Assembly: GCF_001571225.1 (NCBI RefSeq)
Contig: NZ_BCTJ01000005.1
Location: 1-64,000, forward strand
Direction of reading: 5' to 3'
Origin: Hydrogenophaga palleronii NBRC 102513
Lineage (GTDB): Bacteria; Pseudomonadota; Gammaproteobacteria; Burkholderiales; Burkholderiaceae_C
DNA: 64,000 bases
This document shows positions 35,085-44,421 of this stretch, piece after piece (within the stretch, counting starts at the first letter, position 1; every line of letters begins with the position of its first letter). The notes beneath the pieces were generated by a model. It was given only the letters and a program-made list of their open reading frames with translations. It made no database searches and was not told the origin of the DNA. Both the position numbers and the translations under genes were made by a program.

Positions 35085-35936
35085 TCAGAGGGTGTGGCCC
35101 ATGGCCTCGCCCAGGCGCACGCTGTTGCCGGGCGCCCAGTCGGGGTTGAAGGCCAGCGTGTCGCGCGGCCACAGCAGCACCACGGTGGAGCCGAGCAGGA
35201 AACGGCCCATTTCTTCACCGCGCTGCAGGTGCAGCGGGCTGTCGTCGTAGGTCCATTCGCGCACCGTGCCCGGGCGCGGCGGGTTGACGACGCCATGCCA
35301 GCTGGTCGCCATGCTGCCGACGATGGTCGCGCCCACCAGCACCTGCACGAACGGCACCGTGATCTCGCCCATCTGCAGGTCAAACACGCAGACCACGCGC
35401 TCGTTGCGCGCGAACAGGCCGGGCACGCCCTGGGCGGTGGTGGGGTTGACCGAGAACAGGTCGCCCGGCACATGGATCATGCGGCGCAGCGTGGCGGCCG
35501 CCGGCATGTGGATGCGGTGGTAGTCCTTGGGGCTGAGGTAGATGGTGGCGAAGGCGCCGTCGTCGAACAAGGCAGCAAGTTCGGCGTCACCACCGACCAG
35601 GGCGCGTGTGCTGTAGGTGTGGCCCTTGGCCTGGTAGATCTGGTCACGCGCGATGCTGCCGAACTGGCTGATGGCGCCGTCCACCGGGCAGACGAAGGCC
35701 GCGTCGGCCAGCGGCCGGGCGCCGTCGCGCAGGGCTCGCGTGAAGAACTCGTTGAACGAACCGTAGGCCTTCGGGTCCGGGTTCGCCGCCTCGGCCATGT
35801 TGACGCCGTACTTGCGGATGAAGCGGCGGATGATCCACTGCGTGATGCTCCCCCAACGGCCATTGGCGACCCAGCCAGCGAACTCGGTGAGCGCGCGCTT
35901 CGGGAAAACATGTTGCAGAGCGACAAAGAGAGACAT
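35085..35936 (-). CDS. psd: Phosphatidylserine decarboxylase proenzyme
   Basis: 283 aa. The self-cleavage motif LGST sits near the C-terminus ([12 protein letters not shown]), and the Asp/His residues of the autoprocessing triad are in [10 protein letters not shown] and [13 protein letters not shown]. After serinolysis the pyruvoyl subunit decarboxylates phosphatidylserine to phosphatidylethanolamine at the inner membrane. Start 35936 ([16 protein letters not shown]) fits homologues. A purT gene follows on the same strand. Confidence 0.95.
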   Translation of the reverse strand: MSLFVALQHVFPKRALTEFAGWVANGRWGSITQWIIRRFIRKYGVNMAEAANPDPKAYGSFNEFFTRALRDGARPLADAAFVCPVDGAISQFGSIARDQIYQAKGHTYSTRALVGGDAELAALFDDGAFATIYLSPKDYHRIHMPAAATLRRMIHVPGDLFSVNPTTAQGVPGLFARNERVVCVFDLQMGEITVPFVQVLVGATIVGSMATSWHGVVNPPRPGTVREWTYDDSPLHLQRGEEMGRFLLGSTVVLLWPRDTLAFNPDWAPGNSVRLGEAMGHTL

Positions 35937-36038
35937 GGCAGATCGATCGGGGCAAGAGAGACAGGCCCGGGCGGGCAGCCCCGCATTGTAGGGGGGCACC
36001 TCGGACGCGCCCCTGGTCCGCGGGCACAATGCCGGCAC

Positions 36039-36974
36039 ATGAAAGACGCCCTGTTCGAATGCCGGCACCTGGTCAAACGCTACGGCGACAGCACCGTGGT
36101 GGACGACCTCAGTTTCGCCATCGGCCCCGGTGAATGCCTGGGCGTGATCGGGCCCAACGGCGCGGGCAAGACCACCACCATCCGCATGTGCCTGGGCCTG
36201 ACCGCGCCCGACGCCGGCAGCATCACCGCCTTCGGCCTGGGCATGCCGCGCGACGCGCTGGCGATCAAGGCGCAACTGGGCGTGGTGAGCCAGATGGACA
36301 CGCTCGACCCCGACTTCGATTGCGCCGAGAACCTGCTGGTGTACGGCCGTTACTTCGGCCTGCCCTCGGCCACGGTGCGCGAGCGCGTGCCGCAGCTGCT
36401 GGACTTTGCCTCGCTCGCGCACAAGGCGCACGCCAAACCAGGCGAGCTCTCGGGTGGCATGAAGCGGCGCCTGTCGCTGGCGCGTGCGCTGGTCAACAAC
36501 CCGCGCCTGCTGCTGCTCGACGAACCCACCACCGGCCTCGACCCGCAGGCGCGCCACCTGATGTGGGAACGCCTGCAGATGCTGCTGCAACAAGGCAAGA
36601 GCATCCTGCTGACCACCCACTTCATGGACGAGGCCGAGCGCCTGTGCACACGCCTGCTGGTGCTGGACCACGGCCGCAAGATCGCCGAAGGCAAACCGCG
36701 CGACCTGATCGCCCAACACCTGGAGCCCGACGTGGTGGAGGTCTACGGCCAAGGCGCGCTGGCGCTGGCACATGCCGAAGAGCACGCCGCGCTGCGTGGC
36801 CTGGCCGCGCGCGTGGAAGTGAGCGGCGAGACCGTGTTCTTCTACACCGCACAGGCCATGCCACTGCTTGCGGCCCTGAGCGAACACCACCACCTGCGCA
36901 CCCTGCACCGCCCGGCCAACCTGGAAGACCTGTTCCTGAAACTCACCGGCCGACAGATCCGCGAGGACGGCTAG
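36039..36974 (+). CDS. ABC-2 type exporter ATP-binding protein (NodI/DrrA-like)
   Basis: 311 aa. Walker A GPNGAGKTTT, Q loop VVSQMD, signature LSGGMKRRLSLARAL, Walker B LLLLDEPTTGLDP and H loop TTHFMDEAERL are all intact. The C-terminal ~90 residues form the extra domain of NodI-like ATPases. It powers the permease that starts four bases after its stop. The substrate is unknown; nodulation is not implied, because the family is widespread in Burkholderiales. Confidence 0.9.
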   Translation: MKDALFECRHLVKRYGDSTVVDDLSFAIGPGECLGVIGPNGAGKTTTIRMCLGLTAPDAGSITAFGLGMPRDALAIKAQLGVVSQMDTLDPDFDCAENLLVYGRYFGLPSATVRERVPQLLDFASLAHKAHAKPGELSGGMKRRLSLARALVNNPRLLLLDEPTTGLDPQARHLMWERLQMLLQQGKSILLTTHFMDEAERLCTRLLVLDHGRKIAEGKPRDLIAQHLEPDVVEVYGQGALALAHAEEHAALRGLAARVEVSGETVFFYTAQAMPLLAALSEHHHLRTLHRPANLEDLFLKLTGRQIREDG

Positions 36975-36977
36975 ACC

Positions 36978-37814
36978 ATGACGACAACGATCACCACCAC
37001 ACCCCGCCCACCCTCGCACTTTGCGCCACCACGCCTGTCCATGCGCTGGTGGCCCGTCTTCCTGCGCAACCTGCTGGTCTGGCGCAAGCTGGCCCTGCCC
37101 AGCCTGGTCGGCAACATCGCCGAGCCGCTGATGTGGCTGGTGGCCTTCGGCTACGGCATGGGGGCACTGGTCGGGCAGGTGAACATCGGCACGCCGCAAG
37201 GCAGCGTGGCCGTGCCCTACATCCTGTTCCTGGCCAGCGGCAGCGTCTGCATGAGCGCGATGAACGCGGCCAGCTTCGAGGCGCTGTATTCCGCCTTCTC
37301 GCGCATGCACGTGCAGAAAACCTGGGACGGCATCATGAACGCGCCGGTGAGCCTGGACGACGTGGTGCTGGCCGAGATGCTGTGGGCCGGCTTCAAGGCC
37401 TTGTTCACGGTGACGGCCATCCTGGGCGTGATGCTCGCACTGGGCATCAGCCACTCGCCCAAGCTGCTGCTGGCCTGGCCGGTGCTGCTCGGGGTGGGCA
37501 TCACGTTCTCGTGCATTGCCCTGGTGTTCAACGCCCTGGCCCAGGGCTACGACTTCTTCACCTATTACTTCACGCTGTTCCTCACGCCCATGATGTTTCT
37601 CTCAGGGGTGTTTTTCCCGCGTGAGCAATTGCCCGGTGTGGTGCGGCAGATCTCCGACTGGCTGCCGCTGACGAATGCGGTGGAACTGGTGCGGCCCCTG
37701 TTCATGGACCAGTGGCCGGCACAGGCCTGGTTGCATGGTGGTGTGTTGCTGGCCTACACCGTGGGCGCTTTCTGGCTCGCGCTGGCGCTCACGCGCAAAC
37801 GGTTCGCGAAATAA
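36978..37814 (+). CDS. ABC-2 type exporter permease (NodJ-like)
   Basis: 278 aa with six predicted membrane segments. The conserved NodJ/ABC-2 pieces LVWRKLALPSLVGNIAEPLMWLV and FTYYFTLFLTPMMFLSGVFFP are present. It pairs with the preceding ATPase as a half-dimer exporter. It converges on a small hypothetical gene, stops 14 bp apart. Confidence 0.9.
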   Translation: MTTTITTTPRPPSHFAPPRLSMRWWPVFLRNLLVWRKLALPSLVGNIAEPLMWLVAFGYGMGALVGQVNIGTPQGSVAVPYILFLASGSVCMSAMNAASFEALYSAFSRMHVQKTWDGIMNAPVSLDDVVLAEMLWAGFKALFTVTAILGVMLALGISHSPKLLLAWPVLLGVGITFSCIALVFNALAQGYDFFTYYFTLFLTPMMFLSGVFFPREQLPGVVRQISDWLPLTNAVELVRPLFMDQWPAQAWLHGGVLLAYTVGAFWLALALTRKRFAK

Positions 37815-37827
37815 GAAGTACCCGGGC

Positions 37828-38088
37828 TCAGTGCACCGCACCTTGCAGTGCCGGCTGGGCCACGCAGTACAGCTCGCTGCCGGTGTCGATGAAGTCTTCG
37901 GCTTCGATCACGGCGTCGAACTCGCGCGCGGCGGCGTCGAAGATCTTCGGGATCAGGGGCTTGTCCAGCGGGCGGCAGATGCGGCCGTTCAGGTTGCGCA
38001 GGTGGGTGCTTGTTTCCATGGCGCTGATCACGGCTTCCGGATCGAGCATCAGGACGAAGGGATTGAGGCGGGTGGCGGTGGTGGACAT
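37828..38088 (-). CDS. Small conserved-looking hypothetical protein
   Basis: 86 aa, no signal peptide or membrane segment. LNPFVLMLDPEAVISAMETS and RICRPLDKPLIPKIFD give it a compact, acidic, probably helical composition. I do not recognise a family. GAGGAAG sits before ATG 38088, which was preferred to 38166. Codon use matches its neighbours, so it is likely a real gene. It is a single-gene unit between a convergent exporter and the ybdK gene upstream of it. Confidence 0.65.
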   Translation of the reverse strand: MSTTATRLNPFVLMLDPEAVISAMETSTHLRNLNGRICRPLDKPLIPKIFDAAAREFDAVIEAEDFIDTGSELYCVAQPALQGAVH

Positions 38089-38251
38089 GGCGGCTTCCTC
38101 TGGCTGAAATGGGTCGGTGACAAAAGGCTCGTCGATGAAACAAACTGTACAGACGCCCTTTTTCAACGTTAAGTCGGCGCAGCGCCATGCGCGTTGTCAG
38201 AACTTCCCTGACACGGTGTGCCATCCCCCTACGCGCGGGTCGTGAACTCCG

Positions 38252-39379
38252 TCACGGTGGGCCGCTGCGCAGGGCCTCCACGCTGGCGCGCACCACCGAC
38301 TGCACACTGCCGCTGTCCTTGAACTGGTTGCGCAGGTAGGTCGCGTGGTTGCCCACGCGCCCGGCAGCGCGCTCGATCTCGTCGAGCGCCGCCATGGAAT
38401 TGAGTGCCTGGGCGTGCGGCACGAGCTGGCGCAGCGTGGCCAGCACGTCTTCGCGGATGCTAATCTGCTCACGCGTCTTGGGGTTGACCATCATGCCGTC
38501 GAGGCCGAAGCGGCAGGCCTGGAACCGGTTGTAGGTGTAGACGAGGTAGTCGTCTTCTTCGGGTGGCAGCTCGCGCCGCTCCAGCAGGTGGCGGCACAGC
38601 GCCTGCAGGTAGCAGGCCAGGCCGGCGGCGCGCTCCACCGTCAGCGGTGTGTCGCAGACGCGCAGTTCGATGGTGCCGTATTCGGGCTTGGGCCGGATGT
38701 CCCAGTAGAAGTCCTTCATGGACTTGACCACGCCGGTGCTCTCCATCTTGGTGAAGTAGACGTTGGCGAACTCGTCCCAGCTCAGGGTGAAGGGCGCACG
38801 CCCGCTGAGCGGGAAGGCAAACACCGAGTTCAGGCGCGCCGAGTCGAACAGCGTGTCCACGCCCTGCGAGAACGGCGACGAGGCCGAGAGCGCGATGAAG
38901 TGCGGCACGTAGCGGTTGAGCGAGTGCAGCAGGAACAGCGCCTCGTCCGCGTTCGAGCAGCCGATGTGCACGTGTTGCCCGAACACGGTGAACTGCTTGG
39001 CCAGGTAGCCATACAGGCCGGAGAGCTCCTGGAAGCGCGGCTTGGAGAAGATGCGCTGCTCGAACCAGCGCTGGAACGGGTGCGTGCCACCGCCGGCCAG
39101 TTCGATGTTGAGCCGGTCGCCGGCCGCCACCAGCGTGTCGCGGATCTGCTGCAGCTGGGCCAGCAGCGGGCCGTGTTCGCGCTGCACGTCGGTCGCGATC
39201 TCGATCATGCTCTGCGTCATTTCGGGCGTGACCACGCCCGGAAAGGGTTTGCGGCGCAGCAGTTCGAGCAGGTCGTTGGCGCTGCTGGAGAGGTCCAGGT
39301 CGTAGGTGTTGACGAGCTGCAGTTCCAGCTCGACGCCCATGGTCAGCGAGTCGGAGGATTTGAATGTCTCGAGTGGCAT
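38252..39379 (-). CDS. ybdK: YbdK-type carboxylate-amine ligase (glutamate-cysteine ligase 2 family)
   Basis: 375 aa. [27 protein letters not shown] and [19 protein letters not shown] are the metal- and substrate-binding blocks of the GCS2 family. YbdK has weak glutamate-cysteine ligase activity in E. coli, and its physiological substrate is unclear. Eight bases separate it from the antiporter gene upstream, so they form an operon; YbdK-antiporter pairing hints at a thiol- or stress-linked role (inference). Confidence 0.92.
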   Translation of the reverse strand: MPLETFKSSDSLTMGVELELQLVNTYDLDLSSSANDLLELLRRKPFPGVVTPEMTQSMIEIATDVQREHGPLLAQLQQIRDTLVAAGDRLNIELAGGGTHPFQRWFEQRIFSKPRFQELSGLYGYLAKQFTVFGQHVHIGCSNADEALFLLHSLNRYVPHFIALSASSPFSQGVDTLFDSARLNSVFAFPLSGRAPFTLSWDEFANVYFTKMESTGVVKSMKDFYWDIRPKPEYGTIELRVCDTPLTVERAAGLACYLQALCRHLLERRELPPEEDDYLVYTYNRFQACRFGLDGMMVNPKTREQISIREDVLATLRQLVPHAQALNSMAALDEIERAAGRVGNHATYLRNQFKDSGSVQSVVRASVEALRSGPP

Positions 39380-39387
39380 GAGGGCTC

Positions 39388-40575
39388 CTACTCTTTCGTC
39401 ACATGGGTTTCGTGGGCCGCCAGCAGCGCGCGCTGCGTGACCACCGGGCCCAGCAACTCCTGCAGCAGCATCATCCCGGCCATCACCGAGAGCACCTCCA
39501 GCGCGGGCGCAAAGCCGTACAGCCGGCTCTGCTCGATCAGCAGGATGGCAAAGGCCGACATGGGCGTGAGTGCCAGCCCGGTCAGCAGGCCCTTGCGCTC
39601 GGTGATGCCCGAGAGCCGCGCGGCCACCAGGTTACAGCCCACCTTGGATGCGGTGCGCGCCAGGATCAGCAGCAGGCCGATCAGCATGCCGGTGCCGACA
39701 TCGGCCCAGTTGAGCAGCGACGCGATGTAGACGAACAGGAAGATCGACAGCAGGTCGCCAACGGTGCCGAAGTCGCGCTGCGCGTTGGTCAGGTGCACGC
39801 GGCGCTCACGCGCCACGATGCCGAAGGTCAGCGCAGCCAGCAGCGGCGAAAGCTTGAGGCCGTAGGCCGCGGTGGTCAGCAGCAGCACGGCCAGTGCAAA
39901 CACCACGGTGACGCCGCGCTCGTGCGTGTTGTGTTGGCGCAGCAGCCAGGGCACAGCCACACCCAGCAGCGCGCCCACTGCCACCGAAGTGCCCACCTGG
40001 TGGATGCTGCCGAAGGCCGCCATCACCAGGTCGCCCGAGGTGTTGAGGTACCAGTAACCCACCACCAGCTTGAGCGCGAGCACGGACACCATGCAGTTGA
40101 TGGCGCACAGGTGCAGCACGCGCTCGGTCACCTGGCCGGCGCTGCGCAGCTCGTTGGCCACACGCACGATGCCCGCGGGCGAGGCCGAGATGGACAACGC
40201 GGCGATGATCAGGCGCATGTCGGTGGTGAGGTTGAACCAGCCGCTGACCCAGTAGATGACGCCGAAGGTGATGATGGACTCCACCACACCCAGCACCAGC
40301 ACCCAGGGGTTGTGGCGGAACCAGCGCAGGTTGATGCGGTAACCGAGTTCGAACAGCACCAGCGACAGCGCCACGTTGGCCAGGAACGGCAGGCCGGGCA
40401 CGTCGGTGGTGAGGCCCGGCAGGTTGATCAGGCCGCCCAACAAGCCGACCGCCACATAACTGGTGACGCGTGGCATGTGCCAGGCCTGGTGCGCGCGCTC
40501 GGCGACGAACCAGGCCACCAGCATGACCAGGGGCCATGCAATGGACTGGAGCAGGAAACTGTAGTCGGTGACCAT
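39388..40575 (-). CDS. CPA2 family cation:proton antiporter
   Basis: 395 aa with 12-13 hydrophobic segments. Family features include [29 protein letters not shown], and the [17 protein letters not shown] helix, the position of the ion-binding Asp region. It lacks a C-terminal TrkA-N domain. Exchange of Na+ or K+ for H+ across the inner membrane is inferred from family. ATG 40575 follows AGGAGTC; an ATG at 40614 is also in frame. First gene of the antiporter-ybdK operon. Confidence 0.88.
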   Translation of the reverse strand: MVTDYSFLLQSIAWPLVMLVAWFVAERAHQAWHMPRVTSYVAVGLLGGLINLPGLTTDVPGLPFLANVALSLVLFELGYRINLRWFRHNPWVLVLGVVESIITFGVIYWVSGWFNLTTDMRLIIAALSISASPAGIVRVANELRSAGQVTERVLHLCAINCMVSVLALKLVVGYWYLNTSGDLVMAAFGSIHQVGTSVAVGALLGVAVPWLLRQHNTHERGVTVVFALAVLLLTTAAYGLKLSPLLAALTFGIVARERRVHLTNAQRDFGTVGDLLSIFLFVYIASLLNWADVGTGMLIGLLLILARTASKVGCNLVAARLSGITERKGLLTGLALTPMSAFAILLIEQSRLYGFAPALEVLSVMAGMMLLQELLGPVVTQRALLAAHETHVTKE

Positions 40576-40739
40576 GGGCGAAGACTCCTGGATGGTGGCC
40601 TGAATCGGCGGCATTCCGCGGCGCGCACAACACCACCGGGGCCATCAGGCCGGCCGGTGCCGCCAACGCTGGGCTGGCGGCACCGGCGGCAAACGGGGCA
40701 AGAAGGCGGCAAGGCATGCCGCCATCCCGACAAAAAGAA

Positions 40740-41615
40740 TCAGGCCATGAAACGCGGCAACAGTGCTTGCAGATGGAGCTCTTCGAGCACTTCCTGCAGC
40801 CGCTGCCGGGCCCGGTCCCGGGCGCCATGGCGATCCTGGTCCATTCTACGGGCCAGGATCAGCTCGTTTTTCATGGAATGCTCCCAGCCCACCAGCTCGG
40901 TCACCGTCACGCTGTAACCATGTGCTTCCAGCTGCAGGCAACGCAGCACGTTGGTGATCTGGCTGCCGAATTCGCGCGTGTGCAGCGGGTGCCGCCAGAG
41001 TTCGGCCAGCGGCGTGCGCGACAGGCTCAGCGCCTTGTGCTGGCGCATCACACCGGCCACCTCGGCCTGGCAACACGGCACCAGCACCATGTGACGCGCC
41101 TGCTTGGCCAGGCCGAACTGGATCGCGTCGTCGGTGGCGGTGTCGCAGGCGTGCAGCGCGGTCACCACGTCGATGCTGGCCGGCAGCGCGGGGTGCGTGA
41201 GCGCCTGCTGCACCGTGGTGGCCAGGAAGTCCATGCGCTCGAAGCCGAGCTTGTGCGCCAGCGCCTGCGACTTGTCCACCAACTCGGCGCGCGTTTCCAC
41301 ACCGGTCACGCGGCCCACCGGCTTGTCCTTGAAGAACAGGTCGTAGAGGATGAAGCCGAGGTAGGACTTGCCGGCACCGTGGTCGGCCAGCGTCACGTCG
41401 CCGCGCGCGGCCAGCACCTCGGCCAGCAGCGGCTCGATGAACTGCACCAGGTGGTAGACCTGCTTGAGTTTGCGCCGGGTGTCCTGATTGAGCTTGCCCT
41501 CGCGCGTGAGGATGTGCAGCTCCTGCAGCAGTGCCACCGACTGGCCCGGCCGCAGCTCGGGCAATTGTTCCTGCAGCGTGGGCGCGGGACGCGCATTCGC
41601 CTTGTGTTTGACCAT
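40740..41615 (-). CDS. Class I SAM-dependent methyltransferase (Methyltransf_32-like)
   Basis: 291 aa. Motif I is LADHGAGKSYLGFILYD, and the acidic end of strand 2 is TGVETRAEL. ALHACDTATDDAI and VPCCQAEV follow, a pattern typical of the PF13679 methyltransferases (RNA- or protein-modifying; target unknown). The N-terminal ~75 residues are helical (QLPELRPGQSVALLQELHI). It is divergent from srkA across 51 bp. Confidence 0.85.
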   Translation of the reverse strand: MVKHKANARPAPTLQEQLPELRPGQSVALLQELHILTREGKLNQDTRRKLKQVYHLVQFIEPLLAEVLAARGDVTLADHGAGKSYLGFILYDLFFKDKPVGRVTGVETRAELVDKSQALAHKLGFERMDFLATTVQQALTHPALPASIDVVTALHACDTATDDAIQFGLAKQARHMVLVPCCQAEVAGVMRQHKALSLSRTPLAELWRHPLHTREFGSQITNVLRCLQLEAHGYSVTVTELVGWEHSMKNELILARRMDQDRHGARDRARQRLQEVLEELHLQALLPRFMA

Positions 41616-41666
41616 GCACCGATCATAGGTGAGCGCCTGCCGCAGGGCGAACGACGACAATCGTGC

Positions 41667-42707
41667 ATGACTTCCGAACACCACAGCACGCACCCCTACA
41701 GCGCCCTCACCCCAGACGTGGTGCAGGACGCGCTGGCCCACATCGGCCTGTGGGGCGATGGCCGCCTGAGCGCGCTCAACAGCTTCGAAAACCGCGTGTA
41801 CCAGATCCACCTCGAATCGCCCCAGAACGGCGTGGACCAGGTGGTGGCCAAGTTCTACCGGCCGGGCCGCTGGAGCGATGCGCAGATCCTGGAAGAACAT
41901 GCCTTCGCCGAAGAACTGGCGGCGGCCGAGATTCCGGCCGTGCCGCCGCTGCGGGTGAACGGCGAGACCTTGCACCACTTCGGCGGCTTCAGCTTCGCGG
42001 TCAGCCCGCGGCGCGGCGGGCGCCGGCCCGAGCTCGACAACTTCGAGGTGCTGGAATGGATCGGCCGTTTTCTCGCCCGCATCCACACCGTGGGCACGGC
42101 CCGGCCCTTTGTGCACCGCCCTGCCCTGGACGCCGCCGGCTTCGCCCACGAGCCACGCGACTGGTTGATGGAGCACGCCGCCATCGCCCCCGAGGTGCGC
42201 ACCGCCTGGGCGGCTGCGCTCGAAGAGGCCCTGGCACTGATCGAGGCCCACCCGGTGCTCAAGGCCGGCACCGCGCCCGACCCGGACGGCATCCAGCGCC
42301 TGCGCCTGCACGGCGACTGCCACCCCGGCAACATCCTCTGGACCCCCGAGGGCCAGCCCGACGCCGGCCCGCACTTCGTGGACCTGGACGACGCCCGCTC
42401 CGGCCCTGCCGTGCAGGACCTCTGGATGCTGCTCAGCGGCGACCGGCGCCAGCAGATGCAGCAGCTAGGCGCGCTGGTCGACGGCTACGAACAGTTCCGC
42501 CCCTTCGACCGGCGCGAGCTTGCGCTGATCGAACCGCTGCGCACGCTGCGCCTGATCCACTACAGCGCGTGGGTGGCGCGGCGCTGGGACGACCCGGCGT
42601 TCCCGATCAACTTCCCCTGGTTCGGCAGCCGCGACTACTGGCAGGGCCAGGTCGACATGCTGGTGGAGCAGATCGAAGAGATGCAGGGCCAGCCGCTGAT
42701 GGCCTGA
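41667..42707 (+). CDS. srkA: Stress response serine/threonine kinase (SrkA/YihE family)
   Basis: 346 aa, aminoglycoside-phosphotransferase-like kinase fold. NSFENRVYQIHLE is the nucleotide loop, VVAKFYRPGRWS carries the lysine, LRLHGDCHPGNILW is the catalytic loop with Asp, and HFVDLDDARSGPAVQDLW has the metal-binding DxD. YihE protects E. coli against stress-induced programmed death. The full set of catalytic residues is visible, so an active kinase is expected. Confidence 0.93.
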   Translation: MTSEHHSTHPYSALTPDVVQDALAHIGLWGDGRLSALNSFENRVYQIHLESPQNGVDQVVAKFYRPGRWSDAQILEEHAFAEELAAAEIPAVPPLRVNGETLHHFGGFSFAVSPRRGGRRPELDNFEVLEWIGRFLARIHTVGTARPFVHRPALDAAGFAHEPRDWLMEHAAIAPEVRTAWAAALEEALALIEAHPVLKAGTAPDPDGIQRLRLHGDCHPGNILWTPEGQPDAGPHFVDLDDARSGPAVQDLWMLLSGDRRQQMQQLGALVDGYEQFRPFDRRELALIEPLRTLRLIHYSAWVARRWDDPAFPINFPWFGSRDYWQGQVDMLVEQIEEMQGQPLMA

Positions 42708-42783
42708 ACACCGCGGCGTGCACGGTAACCAGGCGGGCCGTCAAGACGTGGCCATGACAACCCCGCCGCGCTCATGGTTGTTC

Positions 42784-42808
42784 GCAATTCAATTGCGTGC
42801 AATTTAAA
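42784..42808. promoter_or_regulatory. OhrR-type operator
   Basis: CAATT-C-AATTG (42785-42795) overlaps AATTGC-GT-GCAATT (42791-42804), 26-45 bp before the ohrR start. AT-rich CAATT/AATTG palindromes are the usual OhrR operator class. It stands out sharply in a 66-70% GC background. Confidence 0.65.
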
Positions 42809-42829
42809 TGGCGCCTACAGTTCATCTCC

Positions 42830-43279
42830 ATGAACACCCCGCGCCTCTCCAGCGACCAGGCCCTGCAGCTCGACCACCAGCTGTGTTTCGCGCTGTACTC
42901 GGCTTCGCTGGCCATGACCAAGCTGTACAAGCCGCTGCTGGAAGAGCTCGGCCTGACCTACCCGCAGTACCTGGCCATGCTGGTGCTGTGGGAGCGTGAT
43001 GGCGTCACCGTGTCCGAACTCGGCGAGCGCCTGTTCCTCGATTCCGGCACCCTCACCCCGCTGCTCAAGCGGCTGGAGGGCGCCGAGCTGGTGGCGCGCC
43101 TGCGCGATGTGCAGGACGAACGCCGTGTGCTGATCCGCCTGACGGCCGCCGGCCGCCGCCTCAAGACCCGCGCCGCCCGCATCCCCGGCTGCGTGCTGCA
43201 GGCCACGCAATGCGACGTGGCCGAGGTGATGGCGCTGACCCGGCAGGTGCAAGCCCTGCGCGACCGCCTCTCCGCCTGA
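42830..43279 (+). CDS. ohrR: OhrR, MarR-family organic hydroperoxide sensor
   Basis: 149 aa. The reactive cysteine of the family is at C19 ([11 protein letters not shown]), and further cysteines near the C-terminus ([11 protein letters not shown]) suggest the two-cysteine, disulfide-forming type. The winged helix holds [17 protein letters not shown] and [13 protein letters not shown]. OhrR represses ohr and itself until oxidised by organic peroxides. A CAATT/AATTG operator precedes ATG 42830. The cognate ohr gene lies 89 bp downstream. Confidence 0.94.
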   Translation: MNTPRLSSDQALQLDHQLCFALYSASLAMTKLYKPLLEELGLTYPQYLAMLVLWERDGVTVSELGERLFLDSGTLTPLLKRLEGAELVARLRDVQDERRVLIRLTAAGRRLKTRAARIPGCVLQATQCDVAEVMALTRQVQALRDRLSA

Positions 43280-43368
43280 GCCCTTCAACCGATCCCGTTC
43301 ACCCGTCCCTTCACCATCCCGTTTTCACCCCCCGCTTCCCGCAAGCGAACAACCCCAGGAGCCATGCC

Positions 43369-43797
43369 ATGACCACCTCCCTCGACAAAGTTCTCTACAC
43401 CGCCCGCGCCCACACCACCGGTGGCCGTGAAGGCACGTCGCGCACCGACGACGGTCTGCTCGACGTGAAGCTGTCCCCACCCAAGGCCATGGGCGGCGCC
43501 GGCAACGCCACCAACCCCGAGCAGCTGTTCGCCGCCGGTTACTCCGCCTGCTTCATGGGCGCGCTCAAGCACGTTGCCGGCATGAAGAAGGTTGCCGTGC
43601 CCGCCGACGCGTCCATCGACGCCGAAGTGGACATCGGCCCGATCCCGGCCGGTTTCGGCATCGCCGCGCGCCTGGCCGTGAGCCTGCCGGGTGTGGACCG
43701 CGCCGTGGCGCAAGACCTGGTGGACACCGCCCACAAGGTCTGCCCGTACTCCAACGCCACGCGCGGCAACATCGACGTGACCATCACGCTGAAGTAA
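43369..43797 (+). CDS. ohr: Organic hydroperoxide resistance protein
   Basis: 142 aa. The two catalytic cysteines are in YSACFMGAL and [13 protein letters not shown], and the conserved Arg/Glu network region [17 protein letters not shown]...[11 protein letters not shown] is intact. Ohr is a lipoyl-dependent thiol peroxidase for organic hydroperoxides, cytoplasmic, dimeric. CAGGAGC lies before the start. Regulated by the adjacent OhrR; a strong terminator follows. Confidence 0.96.
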   Translation: MTTSLDKVLYTARAHTTGGREGTSRTDDGLLDVKLSPPKAMGGAGNATNPEQLFAAGYSACFMGALKHVAGMKKVAVPADASIDAEVDIGPIPAGFGIAARLAVSLPGVDRAVAQDLVDTAHKVCPYSNATRGNIDVTITLK

Positions 43798-43811
43798 ACC
43801 GGCCAGCCAAC

Positions 43812-43848
43812 AAAAAGCCCACCCGGCTCGCGCCGGGTGGGCTTTTTT
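43812..43848 (+). terminator. Rho-independent terminator after ohr
   Basis: GCCCACCCGGC (43817-43827), TCGC loop, GCCGGGTGGGC (43832-43842), flanked by A5 and T6. The flanking A and T runs make it usable on both strands, although the convergent lipoprotein gene ends 39 bp further on. Confidence 0.92.
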
Positions 43849-43886
43849 GCGTGCTCCCGAGGAAGGCTTCGGGGGCAAGCGTGCGG

Positions 43887-44267
43887 TCAGTTGCGCTTGT
43901 CGGGATCGTGGATCACGGTGCTGGTGCCCACGCCCACACCGACGCGCGCGTTGCTGTTGCCCACCCCCGTGCTCACACCCACGCCGGCGCCGGCACTGAC
44001 CTGGCCGTTCTGGTTCACGCCGACCCCCACGCCCACCGGGCCGACGCCGGTGCTCACGCCCGCGCTCACGCCACCGGTGCCCAGGCCCACGCCGATGGAG
44101 AACGGGCCGATCGGAATGCCCACCCCCACGCCGCCCCCGACCGAGCCGCAGCCGGCCAGGGCCAGTGCGCCCGCGGCCAGCAGCCCGGTGGTCAGGCTGC
44201 GCCAGCGGGCAGGCGCCGCGGTGGTGTGGGAGGTGATGACGGTGGAATCGGCTTTGGCGTTGTTCAT
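43887..44267 (-). CDS. Gly/Val-repeat lipoprotein of unknown function
   Basis: 126 aa. A long signal peptide ends in the lipobox LALAGC (C40). The mature ~86 residues are almost entirely alternating Gly-Val dipeptides (GVGVGIPIGPFSIGVGLG; TGVGPVGVGVGV), interrupted by Asn/Ser turns. The beta-type alternation suggests an extended, surface or periplasmic structure. Similar Comamonadaceae proteins exist but I know of no function. GGGGACC precedes ATG 44267; 44318 is an alternative in-frame start. It lies between ohr and the phc operon, on the phc strand. Confidence 0.7.
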   Translation of the reverse strand: MNNAKADSTVITSHTTAAPARWRSLTTGLLAAGALALAGCGSVGGGVGVGIPIGPFSIGVGLGTGGVSAGVSTGVGPVGVGVGVNQNGQVSAGAGVGVSTGVGNSNARVGVGVGTSTVIHDPDKRN

Positions 44268-44421
44268 GTGGGTCCCCTGTTGCGCGCGGATCGTGGGCGG
44301 TTTGCCCCTGCAGACCAATTGCAGCCCGTTGCGACTCTATTGTGAGCGCTGGGCCGCCAAAAAGTGCCCCGGCTTACGTCCGCTTGCGCCGGGCCGCCTC
44401 AATCAGCCTGGAAGAGACCGA

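Noticed and set aside
38203..38221. TGTCAG..CTGACA inverted repeat between ybdK and the small hypothetical gene
   Set aside because: Arms resemble the twin palindromes but the order and 7-bp spacer differ, and no T tract follows; neither operator nor terminator is supported.
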